Part shown: positions 1-7,540 of the stretch, in pieces
Layout: each line of letters begins with the position of its first letter
Position numbering within the stretch: position 1 is the first letter of the stretch
Translations under genes and position numbers: made by a program
Notes under the pieces: generated by a model
The model's database searches: none
The model's input: only the letters and a program-made list of their open reading frames with translations
What the model was told of the DNA's origin: nothing
Assembly (NCBI GenBank): GCA_003155465.1
Contig: PMCR01000179.1
Coordinates: 1 to 28,449, forward strand
Reading direction: 5' to 3'
Length of the DNA: 28,449 nt
Source: Myxococcales bacterium
GTDB lineage: Bacteria; Myxococcota; Polyangia; Fen-1088

Positions 1-330
1 CGGGTGTGGGCCATCGGGTCGGAAGCGGCTGAGGCGCAATTCAGAAAGCTGCTCGGCGATCTGCCGGGCGCAGTCGCGACCGAGGAGATGGGAGATGCTT
101 CGCTGCGGGCCAGGGGCGGTGACGTGACCGGGTTCGCTTTCCTGCTGCGCGAGAAAGGCGTCGTGATGCAACTGAGTTGCGGTCTTGCTCAGTGCTCTGA
201 ACCGTCGATGATCCTGCGCCTGGCCAAGCTGGCGGAAAGCCATCTGCCCGAGGTCAAGCTCCCGTCGCCCGAGAACACCGGGCTTCTGCCACCGTCGGAG
301 TCGTCGTTCGTGCCGGGAGGCAAGCCGTGA
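1..330 (+). CDS. Unknown protein, C-terminal part (5' end probably outside window)
   Basis: The frame is open from the window edge to a TGA at 328-330, about 108 residues. The first in-frame start (GTG at 4) lies so close to the edge that the true start is probably upstream, so this is treated as a partial gene. The visible part has a region with two cysteines (around residues 59-63) and a Pro/Ser-rich tail, with no motif I recognise. Its stop overlaps the GTG start of the next gene by 3 nt (the sequence GTGA), so the two are probably co-transcribed and translationally coupled. The function is unknown. It may be an exported protein like its neighbour, but the N-terminus that would show this is missing. 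Confidence 0.6.
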   Translation, partial: RVWAIGSEAAEAQFRKLLGDLPGAVATEEMGDASLRARGGDVTGFAFLLREKGVVMQLSCGLAQCSEPSMILRLAKLAESHLPEVKLPSPENTGLLPPSESSFVPGGKP

Positions 331-1778
331 GAGAGACAAGCCGTCTTGCCAGCGCGCGGCCCACTCTGACGGCACTCGTGTGCGCGGGAGCGCTGTTCAT
401 CCATGGGGCCGTACGCGCGTATGAGCCCGCCACCACGCATGCCGGCTTGACCGAGCGAGCGGTGGAAGCCTCCCGACTGCACCAGGTGCTCGCTCGTCTC
501 GGTCGCCCCCTGGGGGTTCTTGAGCCTCTGAGCATCGGTCTCGACCTTCTCGACCAAGACGAGAGACGGGCCTTGCAGGCCCGTCTCGACGCGCTTGACC
601 CGGCCGGCGGCTACCGGCCCGGGCCTGACGGCGTGGCGGGTGCGGGCCATTGGGTGGTGGCGGGCGCGGTGTTGGCCAAGACGCCGCCCGAGCGCGGTGC
701 GAATCACTTCTTGGATCCGGCCAGTGGGAAGGGCCTTGACGATGGTCCGGGGCTGTCAGGTGTCGCCCACGGCGTGCGCCTACTGTTTGACGGCGGCGCG
801 AGCGTGCGCGGTCTGGCCACGGGCACGGCCTTCACCCTGGAGGGCAAATCCGCGCTGGCCTGGATCGAGTCGCCCGGCAACGACTTGGGCGTTCCCGCCT
901 TCTTGGACAACTGGGAGCGAGCGGTGAGCCTGGCCGAGCTGCGCGAGCGCGAATCAGCACTGGTGCGGGCACTGCTGGCTCTGGGCGGGGTGGTGGCGGT
1001 GCTGCAGGACGCAGGCCAGCCGGCCTTCGTGCGCAACGACTTCCGGGTTGCGTTCCTGCAGGGCAACGACGGTTCGGCCTACGAGCGGTTCGTGGCGGAG
1101 CACTATGGCCGCACGGCGCTTCCCCCCGCGGCCGCAGCCGTGTCTCGGCCCGACATCGCAAGCTTCTTCGCTTCCGCCGATGGCAAGGGACTTGCCAATC
1201 GCACGCAGCATGGCTTCTTTTCCGAAGGCACGATCCCTGCCGATATCTCGCTCAATCGCGACACCCAGGTGACCGACGTGGTTCGCCGGGCGCGCGAATC
1301 GCTGGCGTTTCCCTCGCCCACAGTGTCCAGACTGGTGCTTAGGCCGGCACAACAGCGGCGCTACTTGGCGGTGCAGGGTCGTCGCGTGCTCGCCTACGAA
1401 AGCAGTGGGACGGAAGTGCATTTTTTCCTCGATGACGCCGTCTATGCGGACATGGCGCTCTCTCTCTTGCCTGAGATCGCCGGCTATGCAGCGGGCCTGC
1501 TCAACCATCTTCTGCGTGCAAACCTGGAGATGGCGGTAGCGGGAACGAAGGTCACGGTTCGCCTGGGCGGTGAGGCGAAGGAGGGCGGGGCTCTGCGCGT
1601 CTTGGCTGAGGATGCAAGCGGGCGTCGGCGTGAGCTGCGGGGAGCTGCCGCAACACTTGCGCCGGGCGATGAGATCGTGGTCGACCTGCCTGCCGGGGCC
1701 AAAAAGCTGGCCGCGGTATTGCGCGGACGCGACGCTAGCGGCCCTTTCGTGGCCGCGGGCGAAGTGGTCCTTCCGTGA
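327..1778 (+). CDS. Exported protein resembling the zinc phospholipase C / S1-P1 nuclease fold, metal site incomplete
   Basis: The protein has 483 residues. The GTG start is supported by GGGAGG at 315-320 with 6-nt spacing. A signal peptide occupies about residues 1-31 (ending AVRA) and the mature protein would begin YEPATTHAGLTERA. Three segments recall the zinc-dependent phospholipase C fold: the early TH..LT..A motif, a central NHFLDP, and a helix LLALGGVVAVLQDAGQPAFV followed by RNDF. In the canonical family the last helix carries two histidines, in the pattern H-x3-D-x5-H (as in LQDM.xPAH.RND). Here those positions read Ala and Phe, and only the Asp remains. The protein may therefore bind lipid or a partner without hydrolysing. 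The C-terminal ~150 residues look like a beta-rich domain I cannot name. It is the downstream partner of the preceding gene. The fold call is from memory of the family and is moderate. Confidence 0.6.
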   Translation: MRETSRLASARPTLTALVCAGALFIHGAVRAYEPATTHAGLTERAVEASRLHQVLARLGRPLGVLEPLSIGLDLLDQDERRALQARLDALDPAGGYRPGPDGVAGAGHWVVAGAVLAKTPPERGANHFLDPASGKGLDDGPGLSGVAHGVRLLFDGGASVRGLATGTAFTLEGKSALAWIESPGNDLGVPAFLDNWERAVSLAELRERESALVRALLALGGVVAVLQDAGQPAFVRNDFRVAFLQGNDGSAYERFVAEHYGRTALPPAAAAVSRPDIASFFASADGKGLANRTQHGFFSEGTIPADISLNRDTQVTDVVRRARESLAFPSPTVSRLVLRPAQQRRYLAVQGRRVLAYESSGTEVHFFLDDAVYADMALSLLPEIAGYAAGLLNHLLRANLEMAVAGTKVTVRLGGEAKEGGALRVLAEDASGRRRELRGAAATLAPGDEIVVDLPAGAKKLAAVLRGRDASGPFVAAGEVVLP

Positions 1779-1831
1779 GTTCGGTCTGGGATCGTACGGT
1801 GTGACGGTGACCAGCGCATCCAGCGATTTCG

Positions 1832-1849
1832 TGCGCGCCAGCGCGCGCA
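1832..1849 (+). terminator. GC-rich hairpin after the exported phospholipase-like gene
   Basis: There is a perfect 7-bp stem (TGCGCGC / GCGCGCA) with loop CAGC, 54 nt past the stop at 1778 and in the gap between two convergent genes. It has no T-tract, so it would be at best a weak or factor-dependent terminator. The rest of 1779-1982 shows nothing convincing. Confidence 0.3.
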
Positions 1850-1982
1850 TCTACTGCAAGAAGTGCCCGTAGAACGTCACGCCGCCGCGAGTCCGGCTCA
1901 ACCTCGGCAGTGCCGTCTTGGTCCACGCCTGTCGTCGGTTGGAGCGCGAGTGCCCGACCTTCAGTCGTCCTATGATGGCTGT

Positions 1983-3008
1983 CTACACGCCCAACGCCCG
2001 GGCCACAAAGTAGGTTACCGCCGCGATGGCCGCCGAGGCCGGGATGGTGAAGATCCATGCCCACAGGATACGAGTGGCCACGCCCCAGCGGACGCGTCCC
2101 GGGTTGGACACGGAGCCCACGCCCACAATTGAACCGGTAATGGTATGGGTGGTCGACACCGGAATCCCCATGCACGTAGCGATGAAGATGGCCAGCGAGC
2201 CGCCGGCTTCAGCGCAGAATCCGGTAAAAGGCCGCAATTTGGTTAGCCGCATTCCCATCGTCTTCACAATGCGCCAGCCACCAGCCATGGTGCCCAGACC
2301 CATGGCCAGGTAGCACGAAAAGACGATCCAGGTTGGAATGCGACCAGCAGTGTGAAATTCCTCGCCCAGCAGGCCCTGCGAGTAGAGCAGCACGGCGATG
2401 ATCCCCATGGTTTTCTGTGCGTCGTTGCCGCCGTGGTTGACGCTCAACATGGCCGAGGACACGAGCTGCAGACGACGGAACCACCTGTCCACGCGTCCGG
2501 GCGTGGACTTGCGCAACACCCAGGAGCCGGTGACCGCCAGTATCGACGAGGCAACATAGCCGATCAGGGGCGACAGGATGATGAACGCAGCCGTGCTGCC
2601 GATCTTCTGCCAGCCTAGGATGCCGAGCCCGGCCTTCGATACTCCCGCGCCGATCAGGCCGCCCACGAGAGCGTGGGAAGAGCTGGACGGCAGGCCCCAC
2701 CACCAGGTGAGCAGGTTCCAGGTGATGGCCCCGCCCAGGGCACCGATGATCACCGCGACGTCGACCACGCCAGGGTCGATGATCCCTTTGCCGATGGTGC
2801 CGGCCACATGGAGCTTGAACAGCGCGAAGGCGATGACGTTGAAGAAGGCCGCCCACAGCACCGCGCGGAACGGCGTGAGCACGCGAGTCGAGACGATGGT
2901 CGCGATGGAGTTGGCCGCATCGTGAAACCCGTTGATGAAGTCGAAGGCCAGGGCAGCAGCTACCACCGCGACAACGAGGACGATTTGGTTGACGTTCAAT
3001 TCGCTCAT
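1983..3008 (-). CDS. pit: PiT-family inorganic phosphate transporter
   Basis: This 341-residue membrane protein takes up inorganic phosphate (as metal-phosphate with H+, or with Na+) across the inner membrane. The two inverted PiT signatures are plain. The N-terminal one is FDFINGFHDAANSIATIVST (about residues 22-41), and the second is VNHGGNDAQKTMGI (about residues 190-203). Around ten hydrophobic segments fill the rest, including a C-terminal PVSTTHTITGSIVGVG repeat-type motif that pairs with SSSSHALVGGLIGAG in the first half. The start is the ATG MSELNVNQ. There is no DUF47 (PhoU-like) partner gene, which often sits next to pit genes. Its upstream neighbour on the same strand is the FHA gene, 164 nt away. 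No clear Pho box or -10 was seen just upstream of the start. Confidence 0.95.
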   Translation of the reverse strand: MSELNVNQIVLVVAVVAAALAFDFINGFHDAANSIATIVSTRVLTPFRAVLWAAFFNVIAFALFKLHVAGTIGKGIIDPGVVDVAVIIGALGGAITWNLLTWWWGLPSSSSHALVGGLIGAGVSKAGLGILGWQKIGSTAAFIILSPLIGYVASSILAVTGSWVLRKSTPGRVDRWFRRLQLVSSAMLSVNHGGNDAQKTMGIIAVLLYSQGLLGEEFHTAGRIPTWIVFSCYLAMGLGTMAGGWRIVKTMGMRLTKLRPFTGFCAEAGGSLAIFIATCMGIPVSTTHTITGSIVGVGSVSNPGRVRWGVATRILWAWIFTIPASAAIAAVTYFVARALGV

Positions 3009-3134
3009 CTGGGCACTGGCACCGAGGGGGTAGAAGTTGCATCGCGGCAGAACACTGTCGCCGCCTCGGCCCCCACATTCTTTGTGTGGCGTCCCTGTAC
3101 CACGAACACGACCATCTGGGCCAGAGGGCGTTCT

Positions 3135-3164
3135 GGTTCCGATAGGGGAACCCTAGGAGGGTTC
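3135..3164 (-). terminator. Two overlapping, mutually exclusive short hairpins between the FHA gene and pit
   Basis: GAACCCT-AGG-AGGGTTC (3148-3164) is a perfect 7-bp stem lying 8 nt past the stop of the FHA gene. It overlaps a second possible stem, GGTTCC (3135-3140) with GGAACC (3147-3152). Only one of the two can form at a time. The region could be a weak terminator of the FHA gene or part of the pit leader. No U-tract follows on the minus strand, so the terminator call is weak. Confidence 0.3.
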
Positions 3165-3172
3165 GCTTTCGA

Positions 3173-5044
3173 CTAGCGCTGCAATACGTTGTCCGAGACA
3201 ACCACGCCGCCCGCTTCCAACTTGCCAGCCAGGCGCGACGGCGTGCGGGTGGCGATGAAGCGCCCCTTGCCCCTGCCCTTGCTTTGCCAGGCCAAGAGGG
3301 TCTCGGCGCGCAGTTCGCCAGAGGATCCCAAGGTGGGCTCTGCAATCTCCATGACCCGGACGCTCCCGTCTGTTTGCGTGACCGCATTGACCAGCACGTC
3401 GAGACTCGACCCGAGTAGGTCATTGGGCGTCAAGGATGGCCCATAGGCCGCGCCCATCACCCGCAGCCGGTAGAGGGCATCGTTTGCGGAGCGGGCGATC
3501 AGGGCGGTGAGAGCGCCGTTCTGCCCCCGGGCGCATTCTCGCAGCAGATCGCCCAAGAGCACGGATGCCGCTGTGTCGGCGACGACATAGTCAGGCCGGA
3601 GCGCGACCGCAGCGGCGACCAGGTCAGGACTGCGGGCCGCGATCGGCAGCTTCAACCAGGCGGCTGCACTAGCAGGCGGGCTGATGGTATCGGCCAGGAC
3701 CACGACGCGTGCCACTCGATCGAGCGACCAGGCCAAGGTGCCGAGAAGGAGGTCGCAAGCCGGACGGTCGCCCGCGATGAGCAGGTTCTGTCGAGTGCCT
3801 ACGCATGCTTCTAGGACTTGCTGCATCTCGGGCGATAGGCTCCCGTCGGCCGCCAGCTCTTCCAGCGTCTTGCGGCCGACGTTCGGCCGTCGGATTGAGG
3901 CGTGCAAGCGGTCGCAGATAGGCGGGAACAGGGCTGTGATGCGTGTGCCATCAGCTAGGGTTGTGTCGATGACCGGCGCATCGGGATCTGGGCGCGGCAC
4001 ACCTTTGCCAGCCAGCTTGCGCAGGTGGTCCGGCAGCGACGCCAAATCAGCGGATGCGACGACAGCCGCCTCTCGATGACCGTTCCGCTCAACCTCCACC
4101 GACTGCGTTCCGGAGAAGAACACAGCGGCTGTGCCCTCGCTTTCCAGCAGGCGAACCAGCCAAGGCGGGTAGTCGCCGCTGGACTGAACGGTCGCCGCAG
4201 GAGGCATGGCAGGGGCAGGGGCGTGCGCGGTCGCCGCAGGAGGGATGGTCGGGGGAGGGGGTGCGGCCGGGGGCGGAGGCACAGGTTGCGGCGCCGCCAC
4301 CGTGGGTCGCTCTAGCTCGCGGACCAGTTGTGGCGGGGGCGTGCCCCGGGGCGTGGTCAGGGGCTCGTCGGGCGACGGCGATAGGAAGGGAACCGGCGGC
4401 TTGAGAGGCGGGAGGTTCAGGCGCGGCGCCGGGCTGGATAGCCCGTCATCGTCGTCCAGGCTTATGTCCGTAGGAATTGGAGGCGCGGGAGGTGCCTCGA
4501 CGACCGCCACGGGCATGGCTCTGCTTTCTCGCTTGGGGAGTGGCGGGGAGGTTGGCGGCGAGACATGGGGCTGGGACGTGCGTGCGGGTGGGGGCCCGGA
4601 AGACTCATCGCCTCCGTGCAGGGCAGCGGGCCGTGGGGGCGGAGGAGGGGGCGGGGGCCGTCGGGGCAGGGCGGTGCTGAGCGAGCCTGCTTCGGCGGCC
4701 ACTGAGGGAGTGTACGGCGACGGCGTAAGGCTGAGTTGTGACTCGGCGGCCCGCATCCCGCTGGTGACTCGAATCACGAAATCACCCACGAAGACCTTGT
4801 CGGTGGTGGAGATCGAAGTGACTTCGGTGATCCTGTGGCCGTTCACGTAGGTTCCGTTGGTGCTGCCCAGGTCTTCGACCGCGAGCTGGCCATTCTGGAG
4901 CAGCAGGTGACAGTGGTGCTTGGACACATTGCCCTTGGGAAGGACGATGTCGTTGTCCCGCACCCGTCCCACCCGGATCTCAGACTTGTCGAAGCTGAGA
5001 TCCTTGGAGTCTCCACCTTTCTCGGCCAGTGTCAGGATCAGCAT
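3173..5044 (-). CDS. FHA-domain protein fused to a degenerate CpaF/TadA-like secretion ATPase domain
   Basis: The protein has 623 residues in three parts. First is an N-terminal forkhead-associated (phosphothreonine-binding) domain at about 1-93, with GR (26-27), SKHH (41-44) and STNGT (61-65). Second is a very Pro-rich linker, about 107-294, with an eight-proline run near 130. Third is a C-terminal domain, about 295-623, that follows the CpaF/TadA pilus-secretion ATPase pattern. The lead-in is convincing: VIDTTLADGTRITALFPP, then SIRR, then LSPEMQQVLEACVGTRQNLL. Where CpaF has GGTGSGKTT, this protein has AGDRPACDL (about 424-432). The Asp-box and Walker-B-like RPD..I.GE segment reads RPDYVVADTA, and the catalytic His segment reads TALIAR. 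It should therefore be unable to hydrolyse ATP. A plausible role is a phospho-dependent scaffold for a secretion or pilus system, but no such genes are adjacent. Confidence 0.85.
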   Translation of the reverse strand: MLILTLAEKGGDSKDLSFDKSEIRVGRVRDNDIVLPKGNVSKHHCHLLLQNGQLAVEDLGSTNGTYVNGHRITEVTSISTTDKVFVGDFVIRVTSGMRAAESQLSLTPSPYTPSVAAEAGSLSTALPRRPPPPPPPPRPAALHGGDESSGPPPARTSQPHVSPPTSPPLPKRESRAMPVAVVEAPPAPPIPTDISLDDDDGLSSPAPRLNLPPLKPPVPFLSPSPDEPLTTPRGTPPPQLVRELERPTVAAPQPVPPPPAAPPPPTIPPAATAHAPAPAMPPAATVQSSGDYPPWLVRLLESEGTAAVFFSGTQSVEVERNGHREAAVVASADLASLPDHLRKLAGKGVPRPDPDAPVIDTTLADGTRITALFPPICDRLHASIRRPNVGRKTLEELAADGSLSPEMQQVLEACVGTRQNLLIAGDRPACDLLLGTLAWSLDRVARVVVLADTISPPASAAAWLKLPIAARSPDLVAAAVALRPDYVVADTAASVLLGDLLRECARGQNGALTALIARSANDALYRLRVMGAAYGPSLTPNDLLGSSLDVLVNAVTQTDGSVRVMEIAEPTLGSSGELRAETLLAWQSKGRGKGRFIATRTPSRLAGKLEAGGVVVSDNVLQR

Positions 5045-5050
5045 GAGATC

Positions 5051-5079
5051 ACGCTAAGCAAAAATACGCCCCTTGTCCA
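5051..5079 (-). promoter_or_regulatory. Candidate promoter of the FHA gene, near-leaderless
   Basis: Read on the minus strand there is TGGACA (5079-5074), a 17-nt spacer and TAGCGT (5056-5051). The -10 element ends only 6 nt before the ATG at 5044, so transcription would begin at or near the start codon. No Shine-Dalgarno sequence is present. The hexamers are only partial consensus matches. Confidence 0.4.
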
Positions 5080-5201
5080 CTTGGGTAGTCGAGGTTGGGT
5101 CATTGTGGCATTGGCGACTATCGTGTCGGCTCGCTCTGTGGTGGAATGGCGGGCGCCCATAACCGACTTAACCACCAACTGTTCAGATGGAGGGCGTGAC
5201 C

Positions 5202-5789
5202 ATGCAGATTCCAAGAGTCCTTGCTTTGGCCGGAATGCTGACCGTGGCAACCAGCCTCGCCGCTCTCGCCAGCGGGGACGGAATGAAGCCAAAGTATTAC
5301 TTCACAATAAGCAACATAACATCCGAAGACAAAACGATTATCTCATTGGCCAAGGAGCTCCTCGCCGCGGAGATTTCGGCTCGCTCCGAGTTCACCCAGG
5401 ACCTGGGTGGCGCCGAGGGCGAGGCGGCTGCGGCTGCGGAGATGAAGAAGCGAGGGCTGCGCGGCTTTCAGGTGAACCTGCGCATCGCGACGTTCAAGCA
5501 GGAAATGAGGCCACCGGCGCCCGGCAGACGCGACAAGCAAATGGCCATTCAGGTCAAGTTGGGGGTCTACGGCACGACCTACCCCGGAGGCAAACTCAAC
5601 TTCACCGGCGACGGCGAGGCTTCGCTCATGGGTGAGTTTGCCGAGCGACGCATGGAAAGCGACGTGGAGAACCTGAGGAAGACGGCCCTCGCAAGCGCGC
5701 TCAAGCAGGCTGTGAGCACTGCGGTAACCAAGATGTCCACCGCGACCCTGCCCGATTCACCCCGCCGCAGGAAACACAAGACCAAGTAG
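5202..5789 (+). CDS. Exported protein of unknown function
   Basis: I place the start at the ATG at 5202 (195 residues) rather than an in-frame ATG at 5187. GGAGGG at 5189-5194 sits 7 nt before 5202 and would be inside the longer version, and the shorter protein begins with a clean signal peptide (MQIPRVLALAGMLTVATSLA, ending in an ALAS-type site). The mature part has mixed helix and strand character, an Ala/Glu-rich segment near residues 65-85, a central strand-rich region (QVNLRIATFKQEM, IQVKLGVYGTTYPGGKL) and a basic tail RRRKHKTK. I do not recognise the family. The strand pattern suggests a soluble periplasmic protein. It is divergent from the FHA gene and 67 nt upstream of the glutaredoxin-like lipoprotein, with which it may be co-transcribed. 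A weak promoter candidate is TTGGGT (5095-5100) with TATCGT (5119-5124). Confidence 0.7.
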   Translation: MQIPRVLALAGMLTVATSLAALASGDGMKPKYYFTISNITSEDKTIISLAKELLAAEISARSEFTQDLGGAEGEAAAAAEMKKRGLRGFQVNLRIATFKQEMRPPAPGRRDKQMAIQVKLGVYGTTYPGGKLNFTGDGEASLMGEFAERRMESDVENLRKTALASALKQAVSTAVTKMSTATLPDSPRRRKHKTK

Positions 5790-5856
5790 CCGGGCGCCCA
5801 TGCGAGTCGAAAGTGGAGAGCCGGTGCGCAGGCACGCGGGTAGACTGGTCCGCGCC

Positions 5857-6612
5857 ATGCAGTTCAACAGCCAGGTCTTGCGAGCCCAGGGGGTCTTCGT
5901 GTTGCTTGTCTTGGCCGCGGCCGGCGGGTGCAAGAAGGGCGCGCCGCCGGCTCCGCCGCCCACAGCCCAGGCCGAGCTGCCGCCACTCGACGTGAGCAAG
6001 GATTCGGCGCTGCTCTTCACCCACGTTGAGCCCAAGGGGACATTCGCCACGACTGACAAGCCCGATGCTGTTCCAGAGATCGCCCGGCGCCTGGTGCGGG
6101 TCATCGATCCGGCCAAAGGCGTGGCCGAGCGGCGTGATACGGCCAACGTTTATGTCGTTGATCTGCGCGAGCTGCTGGCCAACGGCAAGGCGCGGGCCCG
6201 GGCCATGTCCCGTGAGGCCTTCGAAACCGGCGCGTTGGCGCAGTTGCCGCCGGGTGATTCCAGCACGCTGGCCGGCCCGCATGGCCCGCCGTTGCCCGAG
6301 GAATCCGAGGAAGCGGGCACGGACGCTGGGGCGGCAGGTCATGCGCCCGCAGGCAGCCCGCCAGTCGTCATCTTGTACGGGACGCCGTGGTGCGGGGCCT
6401 GCAAAGCGGCGCGACAGTACCTGGCCTCCAAGCACATTCCCTTCGCCTACAGAGACATTGAAAACGATGCGTCCGCCGCGCGCGAGCTGCAACGCAAGGC
6501 CTCGCGCCTGGGAATTCCCGCCGACCGTGTGCCCATTCTCGACGTGCGCGGTCGTCTGTTGGTTGGATTCGACCGGACTCGCCTGGAGGCGCTGCTGGGC
6601 GATCCAACTTGA
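5857..6612 (+). CDS. Glutaredoxin-like lipoprotein
   Basis: The frame is open from 5800, but the ATG at 5857 gives a proper lipoprotein signal (VLLVLAAAGGC, with Cys25 as the lipidation site), so I choose it (251 residues). A Pro/Ala-rich spacer and a region of unknown fold (about 45-125, with DTANVYVVDLRELLANGKA) come first. A thioredoxin-fold glutaredoxin domain follows at about 149-250, with VVILYGTPWCGACKAARQYL. The redox motif is C159-G-A-C162, and the cis-proline segment is DRVPILD (V205-P206). A glutaredoxin normally works in the cytoplasm with glutathione. Here it would be anchored to a membrane facing the periplasm, so it more likely handles disulfides or another thiol donor in envelope proteins. 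The next gene, tyrA, begins 52 nt downstream and looks functionally unrelated. Confidence 0.8.
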   Translation: MQFNSQVLRAQGVFVLLVLAAAGGCKKGAPPAPPPTAQAELPPLDVSKDSALLFTHVEPKGTFATTDKPDAVPEIARRLVRVIDPAKGVAERRDTANVYVVDLRELLANGKARARAMSREAFETGALAQLPPGDSSTLAGPHGPPLPEESEEAGTDAGAAGHAPAGSPPVVILYGTPWCGACKAARQYLASKHIPFAYRDIENDASAARELQRKASRLGIPADRVPILDVRGRLLVGFDRTRLEALLGDPT

Positions 6613-6664
6613 GGCTGTCAGGCACGCCGACTTGGGCCGCATAACCTGGTAGTGTTCCTGCTGC

Positions 6665-7540
6665 GTGGATCCCAACGTTCCATTCTCCCGCCTGGCGCTC
6701 ATCGGCGTCGGCTACATCGGGGGCTCGGCCGCCATGGCCGCGCGGCGGGCTGGACTGGTCGGCTCCGTGACCGGATACGATGTCGACGCCCAAGCTGGGC
6801 CGCTGGCTCGCGCGCGGGGCGTGGTCGATGACATGGCGGAGAGTGCCGAGGAAGCGGCCGCGGGAGCGTCGTTGGTCCTGCTGGCCGCGCCGGTCCAGAG
6901 CCTGGCCGGCCTGGCCGGTCGCATCGCTCGGAGGTTGGCTCCCACGGCGACGGTCATTGACGTTGGCAGCGTCAAGCAGCAGGTGGTGCTGGAAGCCGAT
7001 GTGGCGTTGCCGGGCGGACGGTTCGTGGGCTGTCACCCTATGGCCGGGGCCGAACATGCCGGTGTGGGCGCCGCCGACCCAGGGATTTTCGCGGGCCGGG
7101 TGTGTTTCCTGTGTCCGACGGAGCAAACCAGCGCTGAGGCGCGGAGGGCGGCGGTCCTGTTCTGGCAGGGCCTTGGGTGCCAGGTGGTGTTCATCGAGCC
7201 GTCGCTGCACGACCGTCTGATGGCGGCGGTCAGCCACCTGCCCCATGTGGCCGCTTTCGCCTTGGCGGCCAGCCTGACCGATGCCCTCCCGTTGGTCGAG
7301 TCGAATGCTCTGCCCGGCAGGCCCACCACCAGCTTGCGTGACACGATTCGCATCGCCGCGTCCAGCCCCCAGGTGTGGCGGGACATCCTTCTCGCGAATC
7401 GGGAGCACCTGCTGCCCATGGTGCGGGGGCTGGAGCAACGGGTGCGCACCATCGGCGCGGCCATGGCGGCGGGGGATGCCCCGGCGCTGGAGGCCGCGCT
7501 CGCTCTCGGGCAGGCCTGTCGCCAGCGGCTGGTGAAATGA
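6665..7540 (+). CDS. tyrA: Prephenate dehydrogenase (tyrosine biosynthesis)
   Basis: The enzyme oxidatively decarboxylates prephenate to 4-hydroxyphenylpyruvate with NAD(P)+, the committed step to tyrosine in the cytoplasm. The 291-residue protein opens with a Rossmann motif GVGYIGGS (about residues 15-22). It has LLAAPVQS and VIDVGSVKQ, then the signature HPMAGAEHAGVGAADPGIF, typical of TyrA. Its length matches a stand-alone dehydrogenase: there is no chorismate mutase domain, and I see no C-terminal ACT domain that would give tyrosine feedback. The start is a GTG at 6665 with no good Shine-Dalgarno; the Rossmann motif right after it leaves little room for another choice. It is the first gene of a three-gene operon. 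It overlaps the next gene by 4 nt (ATGA) and is linked through it to aroA, in the same pathway. Confidence 0.93.
   Translation: MDPNVPFSRLALIGVGYIGGSAAMAARRAGLVGSVTGYDVDAQAGPLARARGVVDDMAESAEEAAAGASLVLLAAPVQSLAGLAGRIARRLAPTATVIDVGSVKQQVVLEADVALPGGRFVGCHPMAGAEHAGVGAADPGIFAGRVCFLCPTEQTSAEARRAAVLFWQGLGCQVVFIEPSLHDRLMAAVSHLPHVAAFALAASLTDALPLVESNALPGRPTTSLRDTIRIAASSPQVWRDILLANREHLLPMVRGLEQRVRTIGAAMAAGDAPALEAALALGQACRQRLVK

Noticed and set aside
954..1850. 298-codon open frame on the minus strand opposite the phospholipase-C-like gene
   Set aside because: The composition is His/Arg/Gln-rich with no recognisable motif, as expected for the shadow of a GC-rich gene. The plus-strand frame has a ribosome site, signal peptide and family motifs.
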